Below, one piece after another: positions 8,715 through 15,401 of a stretch of DNA of 27,899 bases. Both the position numbers and the translations under genes were made by a program. Below the pieces are notes generated by a model. It saw only the letters and a program-made list of their open reading frames with translations, was not told where the DNA came from and did not search any database. How positions within the stretch are numbered: the stretch's first letter is position 1; the number at the start of each line of letters is the position of its first letter. This DNA comes from a virus: IMG/VR virus record IMGVR_UViG_3300023184_000012, positions 1 through 27,899 of that record, one strand, 5' to 3'.

Positions 8715-8951
8715 TTAACCTACCGAGATGTCACGGTCATTATATAAATCAAAGCCCTCCGATCCGGTTAACGGAAGGAAGTTAGGCACACCATGCGGCC
8801 TACTACGGAGAGTAGCCTCTTTAACCTTTTGGTTAGCCTCGTTAGCCTCGTGCATTCGGTTAAGGGTGTTTTGAAATTGTCGTTGCTCATTCTGAATCTT
8901 CTGATTCCGTTTCGCTACTCTCGCCCTGTGGGTTTTCTTGGTCTTGCTCAT
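8715..8951 (-). CDS. Small basic protein between small and large terminase
   Basis: A 78-residue protein that I do not recognise. The N-terminal half is very basic and predicted helical (KKTHRARVAKRNQKIQNEQRQFQ, in part), and the C-terminal half is more neutral (PNFLPLTGSEGFDLY). It overlaps the last 65 bases of the small-terminase gene in another frame; a start at the internal Met 33 would avoid the overlap. Its position suggests a packaging accessory role, but this is only context. The overlap with the acidic, probably disordered tail of the small terminase makes dual coding plausible. Confidence 0.6.
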   Translation of the reverse strand: MSKTKKTHRARVAKRNQKIQNEQRQFQNTLNRMHEANEANQKVKEATLRSRPHGVPNFLPLTGSEGFDLYNDRDISVG

Positions 8952-9243
8952 TTTGCTTATCGTCTTCTGCTGTTGAAAAATTAAAACTTACTTTAAGGTC
9001 TTGGCCATCCTGACCTACTATCTCTTGTCTAGCTAACTTAGGAATTATAAACTCAGAAAGCTTTAGTGTTAGGTCGACAGCCTTCTGTGGATCCTTAGCA
9101 GCCACTTGGGCTAACCAAAGAGAAATGTTATCCAGGTTGTTCTCAAGTAGATTGTGAAAGGCTACTCTAATCTTCCTGGTGTCCATGTCGCTGGCACCCT
9201 TTGGTCTACCGCTAGGATTGCCTGATTGTCCTTTTTGAAACAT
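8887..9243 (-). CDS. terS: Terminase small subunit
   Basis: A 118-residue protein starting with the motif FQKGQSGNPSGRPKGA, characteristic of a phage family (DUF5681-like) that sits directly before large terminases in Bacteroidota phages. The central part is helical (FHNLLENNLDNISLWLAQV, then DLTLKLSEFIIPKL) and would give the DNA-binding and oligomerising core; the tail is very acidic (ETESEDSE) and likely disordered. Small terminase recognises phage DNA and hands it to the large subunit. It starts two bases after the preceding small gene ends, so the two are probably coupled. Confidence 0.82.
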   Translation of the reverse strand: MFQKGQSGNPSGRPKGASDMDTRKIRVAFHNLLENNLDNISLWLAQVAAKDPQKAVDLTLKLSEFIIPKLARQEIVGQDGQDLKVSFNFSTAEDDKQNEQDQENPQGESSETESEDSE

Positions 9244-9244
9244 A

Positions 9245-9469
9245 TTATTGTACAGGATTTGTTTTTACAAGGGCCATATACATGTTACGGACCGAGTTTA
9301 TATGGTTTCTTCTACAGCTTCCACAACCAGTATCCACTTCATTTGTGCCGTGAATCTTGTTGTAGATGTTGTAGATATGGACTAGGTCTTCTCCGGTCCA
9401 GTGGGCTTTGACGCCATTGAACATTCTGCGTCCTAATTCAATTAGTTCTAGTTCGTGCTCTGCTGTCAT
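9245..9469 (-). CDS. Small protein with CGSCRR motif
   Basis: A 74-residue protein without an assigned function. It contains helical segments (ELELIELGRRMFNGVKAHW) and a CGSCRRNHINSVRNM motif; the CxxC pair could bind a metal, though a second pair is absent. Its ATG overlaps the TGA of the preceding 55-codon gene (ATGA), and its stop is one base from the small-terminase start, so it belongs to the tightly packed terminase operon. I have seen similar short CGSCRR proteins next to terminases of Bacteroidota phages, but I cannot name a role. Confidence 0.72.
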   Translation of the reverse strand: MTAEHELELIELGRRMFNGVKAHWTGEDLVHIYNIYNKIHGTNEVDTGCGSCRRNHINSVRNMYMALVKTNPVQ

Positions 9470-9633
9470 TGTTTTACTATTTTATATCCTTGATCTATTA
9501 GAGACTGTTTATTTGCCATAGTGGTCCAGATGGTTTTGGTTATCCCATCCTTCTCTACTACATACTCTAGTACAAGCTTCCATAGCGGTTGCTTATCATT
9601 TGGTATGCTATTGAACTTCTCATCTCTATTCAT
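9466..9633 (-). CDS. Small hypothetical protein (55 aa)
   Basis: This frame reads MNRDEKFNSIPNDKQPLW and ends QGYKIVKQ. It fills exactly the space between two neighbours: its ATG shares one base with the TAA of the membrane-protein gene above (TAATG at 9635-9631) and its TGA overlaps the next start (ATGA at 9469-9466). Such seamless coupling at both ends is good evidence for a real gene despite the small size. The protein has a Trp-containing helix and a WTTMANKQSLIDQGY segment. No function is recognised. Confidence 0.72.
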   Translation of the reverse strand: MNRDEKFNSIPNDKQPLWKLVLEYVVEKDGITKTIWTTMANKQSLIDQGYKIVKQ

Positions 9634-9899
9634 TAGAACAATCTTGACTGTATCTTATTTACTTCATCTCCTAGTGCGCCGGCGACTAAAGCAAATATTA
9701 TCGTTTCTGGGACCGGGTAATTAAAGTACGTCAGACTCAGAATCCCCATTGTCCAGAATGGTAGGCAGATCGCGCAGTTGAACGGCGGACGCCACAGACG
9801 CATCTTTTTTAGCACGTACTGGTACGGCGGGAGTGTTAGTAGTGTTGCTGACGCTATCGCCACTAGGCACGTCATTATTAACTGATTGATTAGCTGCAT
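9633..9899 (-). CDS. Small membrane protein, holin candidate
   Basis: An 88-residue hydrophobic protein with likely membrane helices at about residues 5-24 and 46-60 and a weaker one at 65-80. A CxxC pair (C42, C45) lies in RPPFNCAICLPFWT, a motif I know from small phage membrane proteins with CxxC-PFW or CxxC-SFW. Size and topology would suit a holin, but no endolysin was found beside it, so that role is a guess. It overlaps the 105-aa gene over 179 bases in a different frame, and its stop shares a base with the next start. Starting at Met 33 would shorten the overlap but lose the first helix. Confidence 0.68.
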   Translation of the reverse strand: MQLINQLIMTCLVAIASATLLTLPPYQYVLKKMRLWRPPFNCAICLPFWTMGILSLTYFNYPVPETIIFALVAGALGDEVNKIQSRLF

Positions 9900-10038
9900 G
9901 GTTGTAAATTGAGATTTCGTGATCTGGGTGAATGTTCAGGGAGGTTCTTAACTTGGATACAGTTACCTCGAACTTGTCTGCTGGTGTTGTGAATGTTGCT
10001 GGGGTTTCTGCAAATCCCCAATGGATTGTATTACTCAT
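9721..10038 (-). CDS. Hypothetical protein overlapping the membrane protein gene
   Basis: A 105-residue protein that I do not recognise. The first 45 residues look folded (TIHWGFAETPATF, FEVTVSKLRTSL), while the second half is polar and low in complexity (NQSVNNDVPSGDSVSNTTN), likely disordered. The last 60 codons are read in a different frame by the membrane protein gene. Its ATG overlaps the stop of the sigma-like gene by eight bases, which supports the start. The disordered tail would tolerate the constraint of a second frame, so dual coding is plausible. Confidence 0.65.
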   Translation of the reverse strand: MSNTIHWGFAETPATFTTPADKFEVTVSKLRTSLNIHPDHEISIYNHAANQSVNNDVPSGDSVSNTTNTPAVPVRAKKDASVASAVQLRDLPTILDNGDSESDVL

Positions 10039-10552
10039 ATGTTATTGGTTTTATTTTAGATCTTATATGTCTTTTAACTCTATTGATGGTGAGGGAGATT
10101 GAGGTTCTTGGTATGCTGGTCTCTCTGGCCAGGCTTGAAATTGTCTTACCCCCTTCACAGTATAACTTGAAGAGGGTCTGATCGTACCAACCCAAATTAC
10201 GTAACTCCAATTGAATTTCGTTTGCTGTAAGTTCGATCTGTTCTGTAGATTGCGCAATCTCATCTGCAACATCATTTCTCTCTAAGTATGAATCTAGATC
10301 AATCTGACATACATTCTTGCGGTAGATCTTGTAAAAGGGTGAGGTAGTGGATCTCCACTGGGATAGCATGATGCGTATGATATAAAACTCGCATCCACCA
10401 GAATTCACTATTTCCAGAATGTTTGGCTTGATCAGAAGCTGTTCTAGTGAATAGTGAAGTAGTTCTTCTGATAACTCGTCGTTGTAACTTATATTCTTAG
10501 CTGCTTGAAGCAGTTTATTATAATTCTGATTGGTCCAGTCTGTTATGTTCAA
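10031..10552 (-). CDS. RNA polymerase sigma factor-like protein
   Basis: A 173-residue protein with the compact layout of small sigma factors. The N-terminal half is helical and could be a region 2-like domain; the C-terminal part (TLFKLYCEGGKTISSLA, then IPRTSISLTINRVKRHIRSKI) is a clear region 4-type helix-turn-helix. Sigma-like genes placed shortly before the terminase occur in Bacteroidota phages. It would redirect host RNA polymerase to phage, probably late, promoters (inference). A 50-base AT-rich leader precedes the ATG. The alternative is a non-sigma transcription regulator that shares only the helix-turn-helix. Confidence 0.7.
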   Translation of the reverse strand: MNITDWTNQNYNKLLQAAKNISYNDELSEELLHYSLEQLLIKPNILEIVNSGGCEFYIIRIMLSQWRSTTSPFYKIYRKNVCQIDLDSYLERNDVADEIAQSTEQIELTANEIQLELRNLGWYDQTLFKLYCEGGKTISSLARETSIPRTSISLTINRVKRHIRSKIKPITYE

Positions 10553-10602
10553 GATATAAAGTTATGTTCGGCTTATATATCTCTAGTAGTAAATCTACCT
10601 TT

Positions 10603-10899
10603 TTAACCGAACATCTCTTTATACCTACACTCTTCATCCACTATCTGGTCCGCGGAATCTAGATTGCTGATGGAAAATTCCCTGGCATCCCGATGTTCTC
10701 CTAGATAGTAGAACTGTAGGCAATGGGATACCCTAGAAATAAATATCCTGAACGTGGAATCAGGTTCTTCGATTATGATGGTTTCATTTCCATCTATTAC
10801 TTTATACCCAACAGATTTATAATGCTTAATGATGCCTGCAACTACAGGCATTTGGTTATCTGAGAACGTTTTTCTTTTCTGTACTGATGGTATTGCCAT
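10603..10899 (-). CDS. Hypothetical protein (98 aa)
   Basis: An unrecognised 98-residue protein in the early-gene run. It begins with a basic segment (AIPSVQKRKTF), then alternates strands and helices (KVIDGNETIIIEEPDSTFRI), and ends with an acidic helix (SADQIVDEECRYKEMFG). The start lies two bases after the preceding stop, consistent with one polycistronic message. There are no signal peptide, membrane segment or catalytic motifs. Confidence 0.65.
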   Translation of the reverse strand: MAIPSVQKRKTFSDNQMPVVAGIIKHYKSVGYKVIDGNETIIIEEPDSTFRIFISRVSHCLQFYYLGEHRDAREFSISNLDSADQIVDEECRYKEMFG

Positions 10900-10901
10900 A
10901 A

Positions 10902-11099
10902 TTATATTTTATCAAATTCAATTGGTGGGCGTCCGGATTCTAGTTCCTGATCTATTTTTAGCAGTAACTCTAGACCCTTCTTAAATAGTTCTGTGTCGTG
11001 AATCATTCTTTTTGTGTAAAACCGAATGGTGTGCTGTAGCAACATTTCGTCTTGCAATGCCGATCTATGTACTGATACCTTTAACGAATATTCTTGCAT
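10902..11099 (-). CDS. Hypothetical helical protein (65 aa)
   Basis: A short protein that is mostly helical in its centre (LLQHTIRFYTKRMIHDTELF, then LELLLKIDQELESG) and ends in a Pro-containing tail. Its ATG shares a base with the stop of the winged-helix gene (TAATG), and its own stop is two bases from the next start. I do not recognise it. The coupling at both ends supports it as a real gene. Confidence 0.65.
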   Translation of the reverse strand: MQEYSLKVSVHRSALQDEMLLQHTIRFYTKRMIHDTELFKKGLELLLKIDQELESGRPPIEFDKI

Positions 11100-11431
11100 T
11101 ATAGTTCTGAGTAGTTAAAAATATCGAAATCTTGATTATCCCTAGCACATTCTATTAGCTCTCCGGGTGTGGCTATGACTAGATACCTTGTAGACGAGTT
11201 TTTAGGATACCGCATCAGCACGATACCTCTCTTAACCAATGATTGTATTATCTGTCTAGTTTCAAACTCAGTAGACGCAATTAAAAGAGCTATATGAGCA
11301 TCTGATGAAAAGGTGCACCGGTCTTCTACTTGAAATGACCAAATATGATTTAGAATAACTTTCTCTTGTAAGCTCTTTAATCTGTGGTCGTTCATGATGT
11401 GCTCATAGAACTTAACTATCTTGTATCCCAT
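11099..11431 (-). CDS. Winged-helix protein, possible replication or transcription factor
   Basis: A 110-residue protein with a likely winged-helix fold: LKSLQEKVILNHIWSFQ, a CTFSSDAHIALLIAS turn, a FETRQIIQSLVKRGIVLMRY recognition-type helix and wing, and a terminal strand (RYLVIATPGEL). Similar domains occur in phage replisome organisers and in plasmid or phage initiator proteins. The neighbour upstream (11436-11948) has the same flavour, so the pair may be the phage's DNA-replication or control module. No enzymatic activity is implied. The functional assignment is an inference from fold pattern and neighbourhood. Confidence 0.6.
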   Translation of the reverse strand: MGYKIVKFYEHIMNDHRLKSLQEKVILNHIWSFQVEDRCTFSSDAHIALLIASTEFETRQIIQSLVKRGIVLMRYPKNSSTRYLVIATPGELIECARDNQDFDIFNYSEL

Positions 11432-11435
11432 AATT

Positions 11436-11948
11436 TTAATTTAAGTCGTTATAAAGATCTTCTAGGCTATCATGAACTGGGACTAGAGTCTCTTGTGTAA
11501 ATAAATGATTTGGAATCTCCCTCTTAGATTCTATACTATTACTATTAGTTATTTCATCTTCATCTTCATCTTCAAGGGCGCGAGATAGATTTTCGCTAGA
11601 TGTTTTGCTAGGATCTTTGCTAGAGTTTTGCTTATTCTTTGCTTTAGCTAAACCACCTTTTCTGCCATTTTCAGATCTCCATATAGCACCTTCTTCTCTT
11701 TTTAACTTTTCACGATCAGCTCTTGGATTAAACCATTTACCTTCTTCGTCTTGTATAAATTTACCTGCTACCTCAACATCTGTATCTTCTAATATTTGTG
11801 ACATCTGTTCAGTAGTTAGATGCCCTTTTTGATGCTGTAAACAGAGAAGCAAAATATACTTGCCTCTTTGTTCATGTGACATAAAAAAAGTACCGGTTAT
11901 AAAATCCTGGGTGTACAGCAATAGTGCTGGGTCTTTTTCTTTTGCCAT
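11436..11948 (-). CDS. Phage replication-organiser-like (DUF1376-type) protein
   Basis: A 170-residue protein whose first 85 residues (LLYTQDFITGTFFMSHEQRG, YILLLCLQHQKGHLT) match the N-terminal winged-helix type found in DUF1376-like phage proteins, which are often encoded next to replication genes. A basic motif (WRSENGRKGGLAKAKNKQ) follows, then a Ser/Asp/Glu-rich linker and a short acidic C-terminus. Such proteins are thought to bind DNA and load the host helicase, so it may start replication in a phage that has no polymerase or helicase of its own. Its start overlaps the stop above (TAATG). Function is inferred. Confidence 0.62.
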   Translation of the reverse strand: MAKEKDPALLLYTQDFITGTFFMSHEQRGKYILLLCLQHQKGHLTTEQMSQILEDTDVEVAGKFIQDEEGKWFNPRADREKLKREEGAIWRSENGRKGGLAKAKNKQNSSKDPSKTSSENLSRALEDEDEDEITNSNSIESKREIPNHLFTQETLVPVHDSLEDLYNDLN

Positions 11949-12205
11949 TAGAATAATCTAGTTTGTTTAGGTTCCGAAATACTTAATAGTACATTAAGAA
12001 AAATCTTTGTTTTAAACTCTTGGAAGTTAGTTTCAGTAAAACTATAAACTATATCACCATCTAAATTTTTCTCTTGATATGTGAATTTTTCCACACCATC
12101 TATTATAAGATTATCTAATTTGTAAATCTTAATTTTGCTTGCTTTTTGCATTACAAGTAATTGTTCCTTAATTACTTGCAGTTCGTTAAATTCCTGTTTT
12201 GTCAT
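11948..12205 (-). CDS. Hypothetical protein (85 aa)
   Basis: An unrecognised 85-residue protein. It starts with a Lys/Glu/Gln-rich helix (TKQEFNELQVIKEQLLVMQ) and continues with short strands (KIYKLDNLIIDGVEKFTYQ) and a final helix. It is the first gene of the closely spaced early run that leads into the terminase genes. The 59-base AT-rich leader ahead of it, after the endonuclease stop, has an A-rich start region and no Shine-Dalgarno sequence. Confidence 0.65.
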   Translation of the reverse strand: MTKQEFNELQVIKEQLLVMQKASKIKIYKLDNLIIDGVEKFTYQEKNLDGDIVYSFTETNFQEFKTKIFLNVLLSISEPKQTRLF

Positions 12206-12264
12206 GTTCGTATTTTGTATTTTAATTTGTAAATGTAATTATTGTTTACGGGAATAAAAAATAT

Positions 12265-12816
12265 TTATTGATCTTTTTTAAATCTATCGTAAAGATTTCT
12301 ATTCATATAATACTCGGGAAGTTTTCCGGTTTTAATTATACAATCCGATGCTTCAATATAAACTTGTGAAGCTTCTTCAGGAGTATAATAACAACCGAGA
12401 TACCTATTAATTCCTAAATAACTTATCTGTGCTTTGTACTTTCTTTTACCCATAGGACTTGTAGTAACCCCAGTAGGTAGTTCACGATTCCTACTAATAT
12501 AGGTTAAGGCACTATTGCGTCTGTGACTTATAACTTCTAAATTGTCCAATCGATTGTTTTGTTTGTTCTGATCTATATGGTTCACCGTAATTAAACCTCT
12601 TTTTGGAATGTGATCTAGAAATACTATACTCATAAGATGATGACAGTACATAGTTTTGCGTTTGCCATTCACTGAGATATTAACTGCCGGATAGTTTGAA
12701 ATTAGGAACGGCTTAAGTATAATTTTAGTTTTTGAGTTTCTAACCTCAGCATACTCGTTTATAAAGTAATTGGTATTCTCTATTTGAATAAATTTCCTAC
12801 TTAGTTTGTTTTTCAT
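12265..12816 (-). CDS. HNH homing endonuclease with AP2-like domain
   Basis: A 183-residue protein. An N-terminal NUMOD-like strand region (YFINEYAEVRNSKTKIILK) leads to a full HNH core: HH at 59-60, NHIDQN at 79-84, NN at 87-88 and NLEVISHRRN at 92-101. Residues about 113-160 (LPTGVTTSPMGKRKYKAQI, YLGCYYTPEEASQVYIEA) look like an AP2-type DNA-binding domain. This combination is common in free-standing phage homing endonucleases, which cut specific DNA and spread themselves. I chose Met at 12816 over the upstream ATG at 12873 because the latter lies in the T-tract of the terminator ahead of the gene. The gene stands alone between a terminator and the early run, in keeping with a mobile insertion. 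Confidence 0.88.
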   Translation of the reverse strand: MKNKLSRKFIQIENTNYFINEYAEVRNSKTKIILKPFLISNYPAVNISVNGKRKTMYCHHLMSIVFLDHIPKRGLITVNHIDQNKQNNRLDNLEVISHRRNSALTYISRNRELPTGVTTSPMGKRKYKAQISYLGINRYLGCYYTPEEASQVYIEASDCIIKTGKLPEYYMNRNLYDRFKKDQ

Positions 12817-12871
12817 TGTGTATCGTTTATTGTTATATATCATCGTAGATATAAAGGTTTCACGATTCCAC

Positions 12872-12898
12872 AAAAAAAGTCTAGATTACTCTAGACTT
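12872..12898 (-). terminator. Intrinsic terminator T1
   Basis: On the minus strand AAGTCTAGA, a GTAA loop and TCTAGACTT form a perfect 9-bp stem followed by a T-run (plus-strand A at 72-78 of this block). It lies after the 160-aa gene and before the endonuclease, and would end the fibre-portal transcription unit. The plus-strand reading has no T-run, so it works in one direction only. Confidence 0.85.
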
Positions 12899-12955
12899 AG
12901 TTTGTCCGATAAAGCATTAAATCAAAAATACAAATATGGAAATTACGAACATAGG

Positions 12956-13438
12956 TTATACCAATTCGCTCTTAAATTGTTTCGATTTATGTTGTGGGCT
13001 AGCATTTTGCCAAGCCTTAATGTATCTTTGTGGGATTCCTAACTGGGTAAAATAGTCTACCATATCTCTTTTATGACCGAATATTTCTTCTCTAATAAGC
13101 ATTTGCTTAACAGTATTCTCTGTGAACTTCTTTTCTTTAGCTATTCTAACCGGACAGTGTAAGTCTAGTATCTCAATATTTTCGTAAGAGGTGTCATACG
13201 GATTTAGATTTTTAAACCTAAGATTCGTATAAGGTCTAAGCTCTTTCCCAGTCCAGCATTCAAATACTATATGTGCTGTACCTTTTTTGGTGTAATTATA
13301 AACAGGCATATCATCGACCTTACACCTAACTACTCCGCAATAACTTGCTTCAAGCTCGGGTATAGTGGGATGGTTTCTAAATTCTACTGGGTAAGTAGCT
13401 ACTGGATAGATGCAATGGAATATAGATTCAAATACCAA
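12956..13438 (-). CDS. HNH-derived / helix-turn-helix protein, probably non-catalytic
   Basis: A 160-residue protein. Residues 34-92 follow the spacing of an HNH domain of the phage homing type: YCGVVRCKV, then AHIVFECWTGKEL (His 56), then LRFKNLNPYDTSYENIEIL. The usual central H-I-D-x-N is replaced by KNLNP, so the catalytic centre seems lost. The C-terminal part (FTENTVKQMLIREEI, then YFTQLGIPQRYIKAW) looks like a helix-turn-helix. It may be a degenerate homing endonuclease kept for DNA binding, or a regulator. It is the last gene before terminator T1. The relationship to HNH proteins is my alignment by eye. Confidence 0.5.
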   Translation of the reverse strand: MVFESIFHCIYPVATYPVEFRNHPTIPELEASYCGVVRCKVDDMPVYNYTKKGTAHIVFECWTGKELRPYTNLRFKNLNPYDTSYENIEILDLHCPVRIAKEKKFTENTVKQMLIREEIFGHKRDMVDYFTQLGIPQRYIKAWQNASPQHKSKQFKSELV

Positions 13439-13442
13439 AGGA

Positions 13443-13574
13443 TTAAGATTTAGAAGGTTTAACAGTAGCTATATAAGTCTTAAGTTTTACCTCATTGACT
13501 TCGGTTGATTTATAAACTTTGGATAACTTAATGTCCATAGATTTATCTTTAGTGGAGTTATCCTTTTCTTTCAT
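13443..13574 (-). CDS. Small Lys/Ser-rich protein (43 aa)
   Basis: A 43-residue frame filling the gap between the connector and the HNH-derived gene. It starts MKEKDNSTKDKSMDIKLSKV and ends YIATVKPSKS. Its ATG follows the connector stop after a single base (TAATATG), and its stop is four bases above the next ATG, so it fits the operon exactly. It is charged and probably unstructured at its N-terminus. No function is recognised. Confidence 0.6.
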   Translation of the reverse strand: MKEKDNSTKDKSMDIKLSKVYKSTEVNEVKLKTYIATVKPSKS

Positions 13575-13575
13575 A

Positions 13576-14190
13576 TTAAGTACCAGGTAGGTTGTAGCAA
13601 TCTAATCCATTATAAAGTCCGCCCCAGTCACTACCGTAATATCCTGCACGTCTTCTATTACCATTACCGTACCCCATTCCTGGTACCACGATATTAGCTG
13701 TGAAAGGTGAACTACGATCAGGTAATTCACCATCACGTATTCTAGCTTGGTTGTATAAAGGAAATTCCTGTGGGTGCGTGATTAAGTGGTTAACCATTTG
13801 ACCAGCATAGCTTTCAGCAATTGACTTAATCTGTGACTGTAAGAATTTAAACTCGTCTAGATCCAAACTAGTTCCAGATTCAGAAGTTGCTTTCATTACG
13901 CCTTTGTTGTATGATCTCGCCCATACAAAAGGTAAAGCCATATAGAATGCGTAGTTACATAAGTAAGGACCAATGAATGTGTTAAGCAGGTCTTCATCAG
14001 CAGCAGTCATAGATCCTGCAATAACACGATCTCTTAGAGCATTATAATAAGTACCACCAAGATAGTGTGGCATCATAATATTTTGTGCATCAAACACGTA
14101 TGGCTGGAGATCTTCTGGACTTAAGTTTGTGTTAAGTGAAGTGTATGCTTTTAGTCTTTCCTCTGAAACGAATAATACTTGTTGTGACAT
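13576..14190 (-). CDS. Head-tail connector-like protein
   Basis: A 204-residue protein directly downstream of the portal. The N-terminus (LFVSEERLKAYTSLNTNL, then LQPYVFDAQNIMMPHYLGG) and the following helices (LNTFIGPYLCNYAFYMALPF) match a connector family I know from Bacteroidota phages (DUF6712-like), in which four or five helices bind below the portal. The last 50 residues are Gly/Arg/Tyr-rich (YGNGNRRRAGYYGSDWGGLY) and may be flexible. The context (portal, then connector) is the usual one, though the pair is far from the other head genes here. Confidence 0.68.
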   Translation of the reverse strand: MSQQVLFVSEERLKAYTSLNTNLSPEDLQPYVFDAQNIMMPHYLGGTYYNALRDRVIAGSMTAADEDLLNTFIGPYLCNYAFYMALPFVWARSYNKGVMKATSESGTSLDLDEFKFLQSQIKSIAESYAGQMVNHLITHPQEFPLYNQARIRDGELPDRSSPFTANIVVPGMGYGNGNRRRAGYYGSDWGGLYNGLDCYNLPGT

Positions 14191-14200
14191 GTTTTGGTTT

Positions 14201-15379
14201 TTATTTTACTGCTGTTTCTACTGAATTGTCTACTACACCTTCACCTTCTGGGAATAGCTTAAGAGGTTCAACATAAAGCTTTGTGTTATATCCATGGTAG
14301 AACATTAACTTGTCCATTGGTTTAAGTAGTGCTTTAATGTCTGGTCTAAGTACTGTGTTCTTAAAAGTCTCGTAAGAAACCATGATTTCGTCTTTGTTAG
14401 ATCCTAATCCGCTTCCACCTTCGTGGTATAATCCTAATAGCAATGGCGAAGTGATACCGTGACCTGTTAGGATACGTGTAGTGATTCTAGTTTCTAGATT
14501 CACGTAGTAGTTATCGTTAGCAGATGTGATTGGTGTTACCTCTGGTGCTTGATCTGGTCCATCGCTAAATGAACAGAAGAATCTACCAGTGTTAGAAGTT
14601 CCAGCAAAGTTAGCAGTTAACGAATCGTAAATCTGCTTTTGGTTCTCGATCGATGGTGTACCGTTCTTGAAGCTAATAAACAAACTTGGGTTAAGTCCAT
14701 TTGCTAGATTGCTTAAGTGGAAATTACTCACCTCTATGTCGATTGTAATGTCCTGTAACGAGCCTGAATAGCTTGGGATAGGATAATACTGGGATTGAGG
14801 ATTATAGTCAAAGAAGTACATCATTTGACATGGGTAGTCAACTGCACATCCAGGATCAAATGCTTTGTACTCTATTGGTCTAAACTTTCTGAAGTTGTTC
14901 CAGTTAGAAGAGTAGTAGTAGCTTTCAACCTTATCTGTCTTAGGATCGATCTCACCAGATCTAATAGCGGAAAATGGTATGTGATAGAAACTGTGTATTC
15001 TATCGCCGGTTGCATTCCAAATAACATTACAAGCAAATCCACCGTATATTTCATAATCTGTAACTATCTTTTCAAAGACATCGTTCCAAGATTCTGGTGG
15101 ACCGCCGTCTCCGTCATTTGCACGACCAAGCACGTAATCCATATTAGGATCAATAGTTCTTAAACCTTCACCAAATACACCCAAGATCTTAGCTTGTAGT
15201 GCTCTGCGGTTGATAGCAGACTTAGCATAAAGTTCTGTAATGAAAGAAGGGTAGTCGTTACCAGTTCCGTAAGATTCCCAAGGATAACCTCTAACCTTAA
15301 AGATTAGTGGTATTGTTGGGTTAGGAACCATGTTTGTTTGGTTGTCTTGCCCTACCGTATTAAATTTGTACTCTGCCAT
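14201..15379 (-). CDS. Portal protein
   Basis: A 392-residue protein that forms the dodecameric portal through which DNA enters and leaves the capsid. Portal-type features are present: an N-terminal helix with YPSFITELYAKSAINRRAL, the core DYEIYGGFACNVIWNATGDRI and YHIPFSAIRSGEI, the crown-like segment SNLANGLNPSLFISFKNGTP, and ITSPLLLGLYHEGGSGL before a C-terminal helix. Length is at the short end for the family. It lies in the fibre transcription unit, about 7 kb downstream of the capsid gene rather than next to the terminase. Upstream is a 22-base leader without Shine-Dalgarno. Confidence 0.85.
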   Translation of the reverse strand: MAEYKFNTVGQDNQTNMVPNPTIPLIFKVRGYPWESYGTGNDYPSFITELYAKSAINRRALQAKILGVFGEGLRTIDPNMDYVLGRANDGDGGPPESWNDVFEKIVTDYEIYGGFACNVIWNATGDRIHSFYHIPFSAIRSGEIDPKTDKVESYYYSSNWNNFRKFRPIEYKAFDPGCAVDYPCQMMYFFDYNPQSQYYPIPSYSGSLQDITIDIEVSNFHLSNLANGLNPSLFISFKNGTPSIENQKQIYDSLTANFAGTSNTGRFFCSFSDGPDQAPEVTPITSANDNYYVNLETRITTRILTGHGITSPLLLGLYHEGGSGLGSNKDEIMVSYETFKNTVLRPDIKALLKPMDKLMFYHGYNTKLYVEPLKLFPEGEGVVDNSVETAVK

Positions 15380-15401
15380 ATTCTTAAGTATGTTTTAGTT
15401 A

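Noticed and set aside
10063-10275. A 70-codon frame within the sigma-like gene
   Set aside because: It lies wholly inside the sigma-like frame and its Gln/Arg/Ser-rich product has no recognisable pattern.
12923-12930. A TATTTTTG box on the minus strand resembling a Bacteroidota -7 element
   Set aside because: It would start transcription directly into terminator T1, and no TTTG-type -33 element sits at the right distance.
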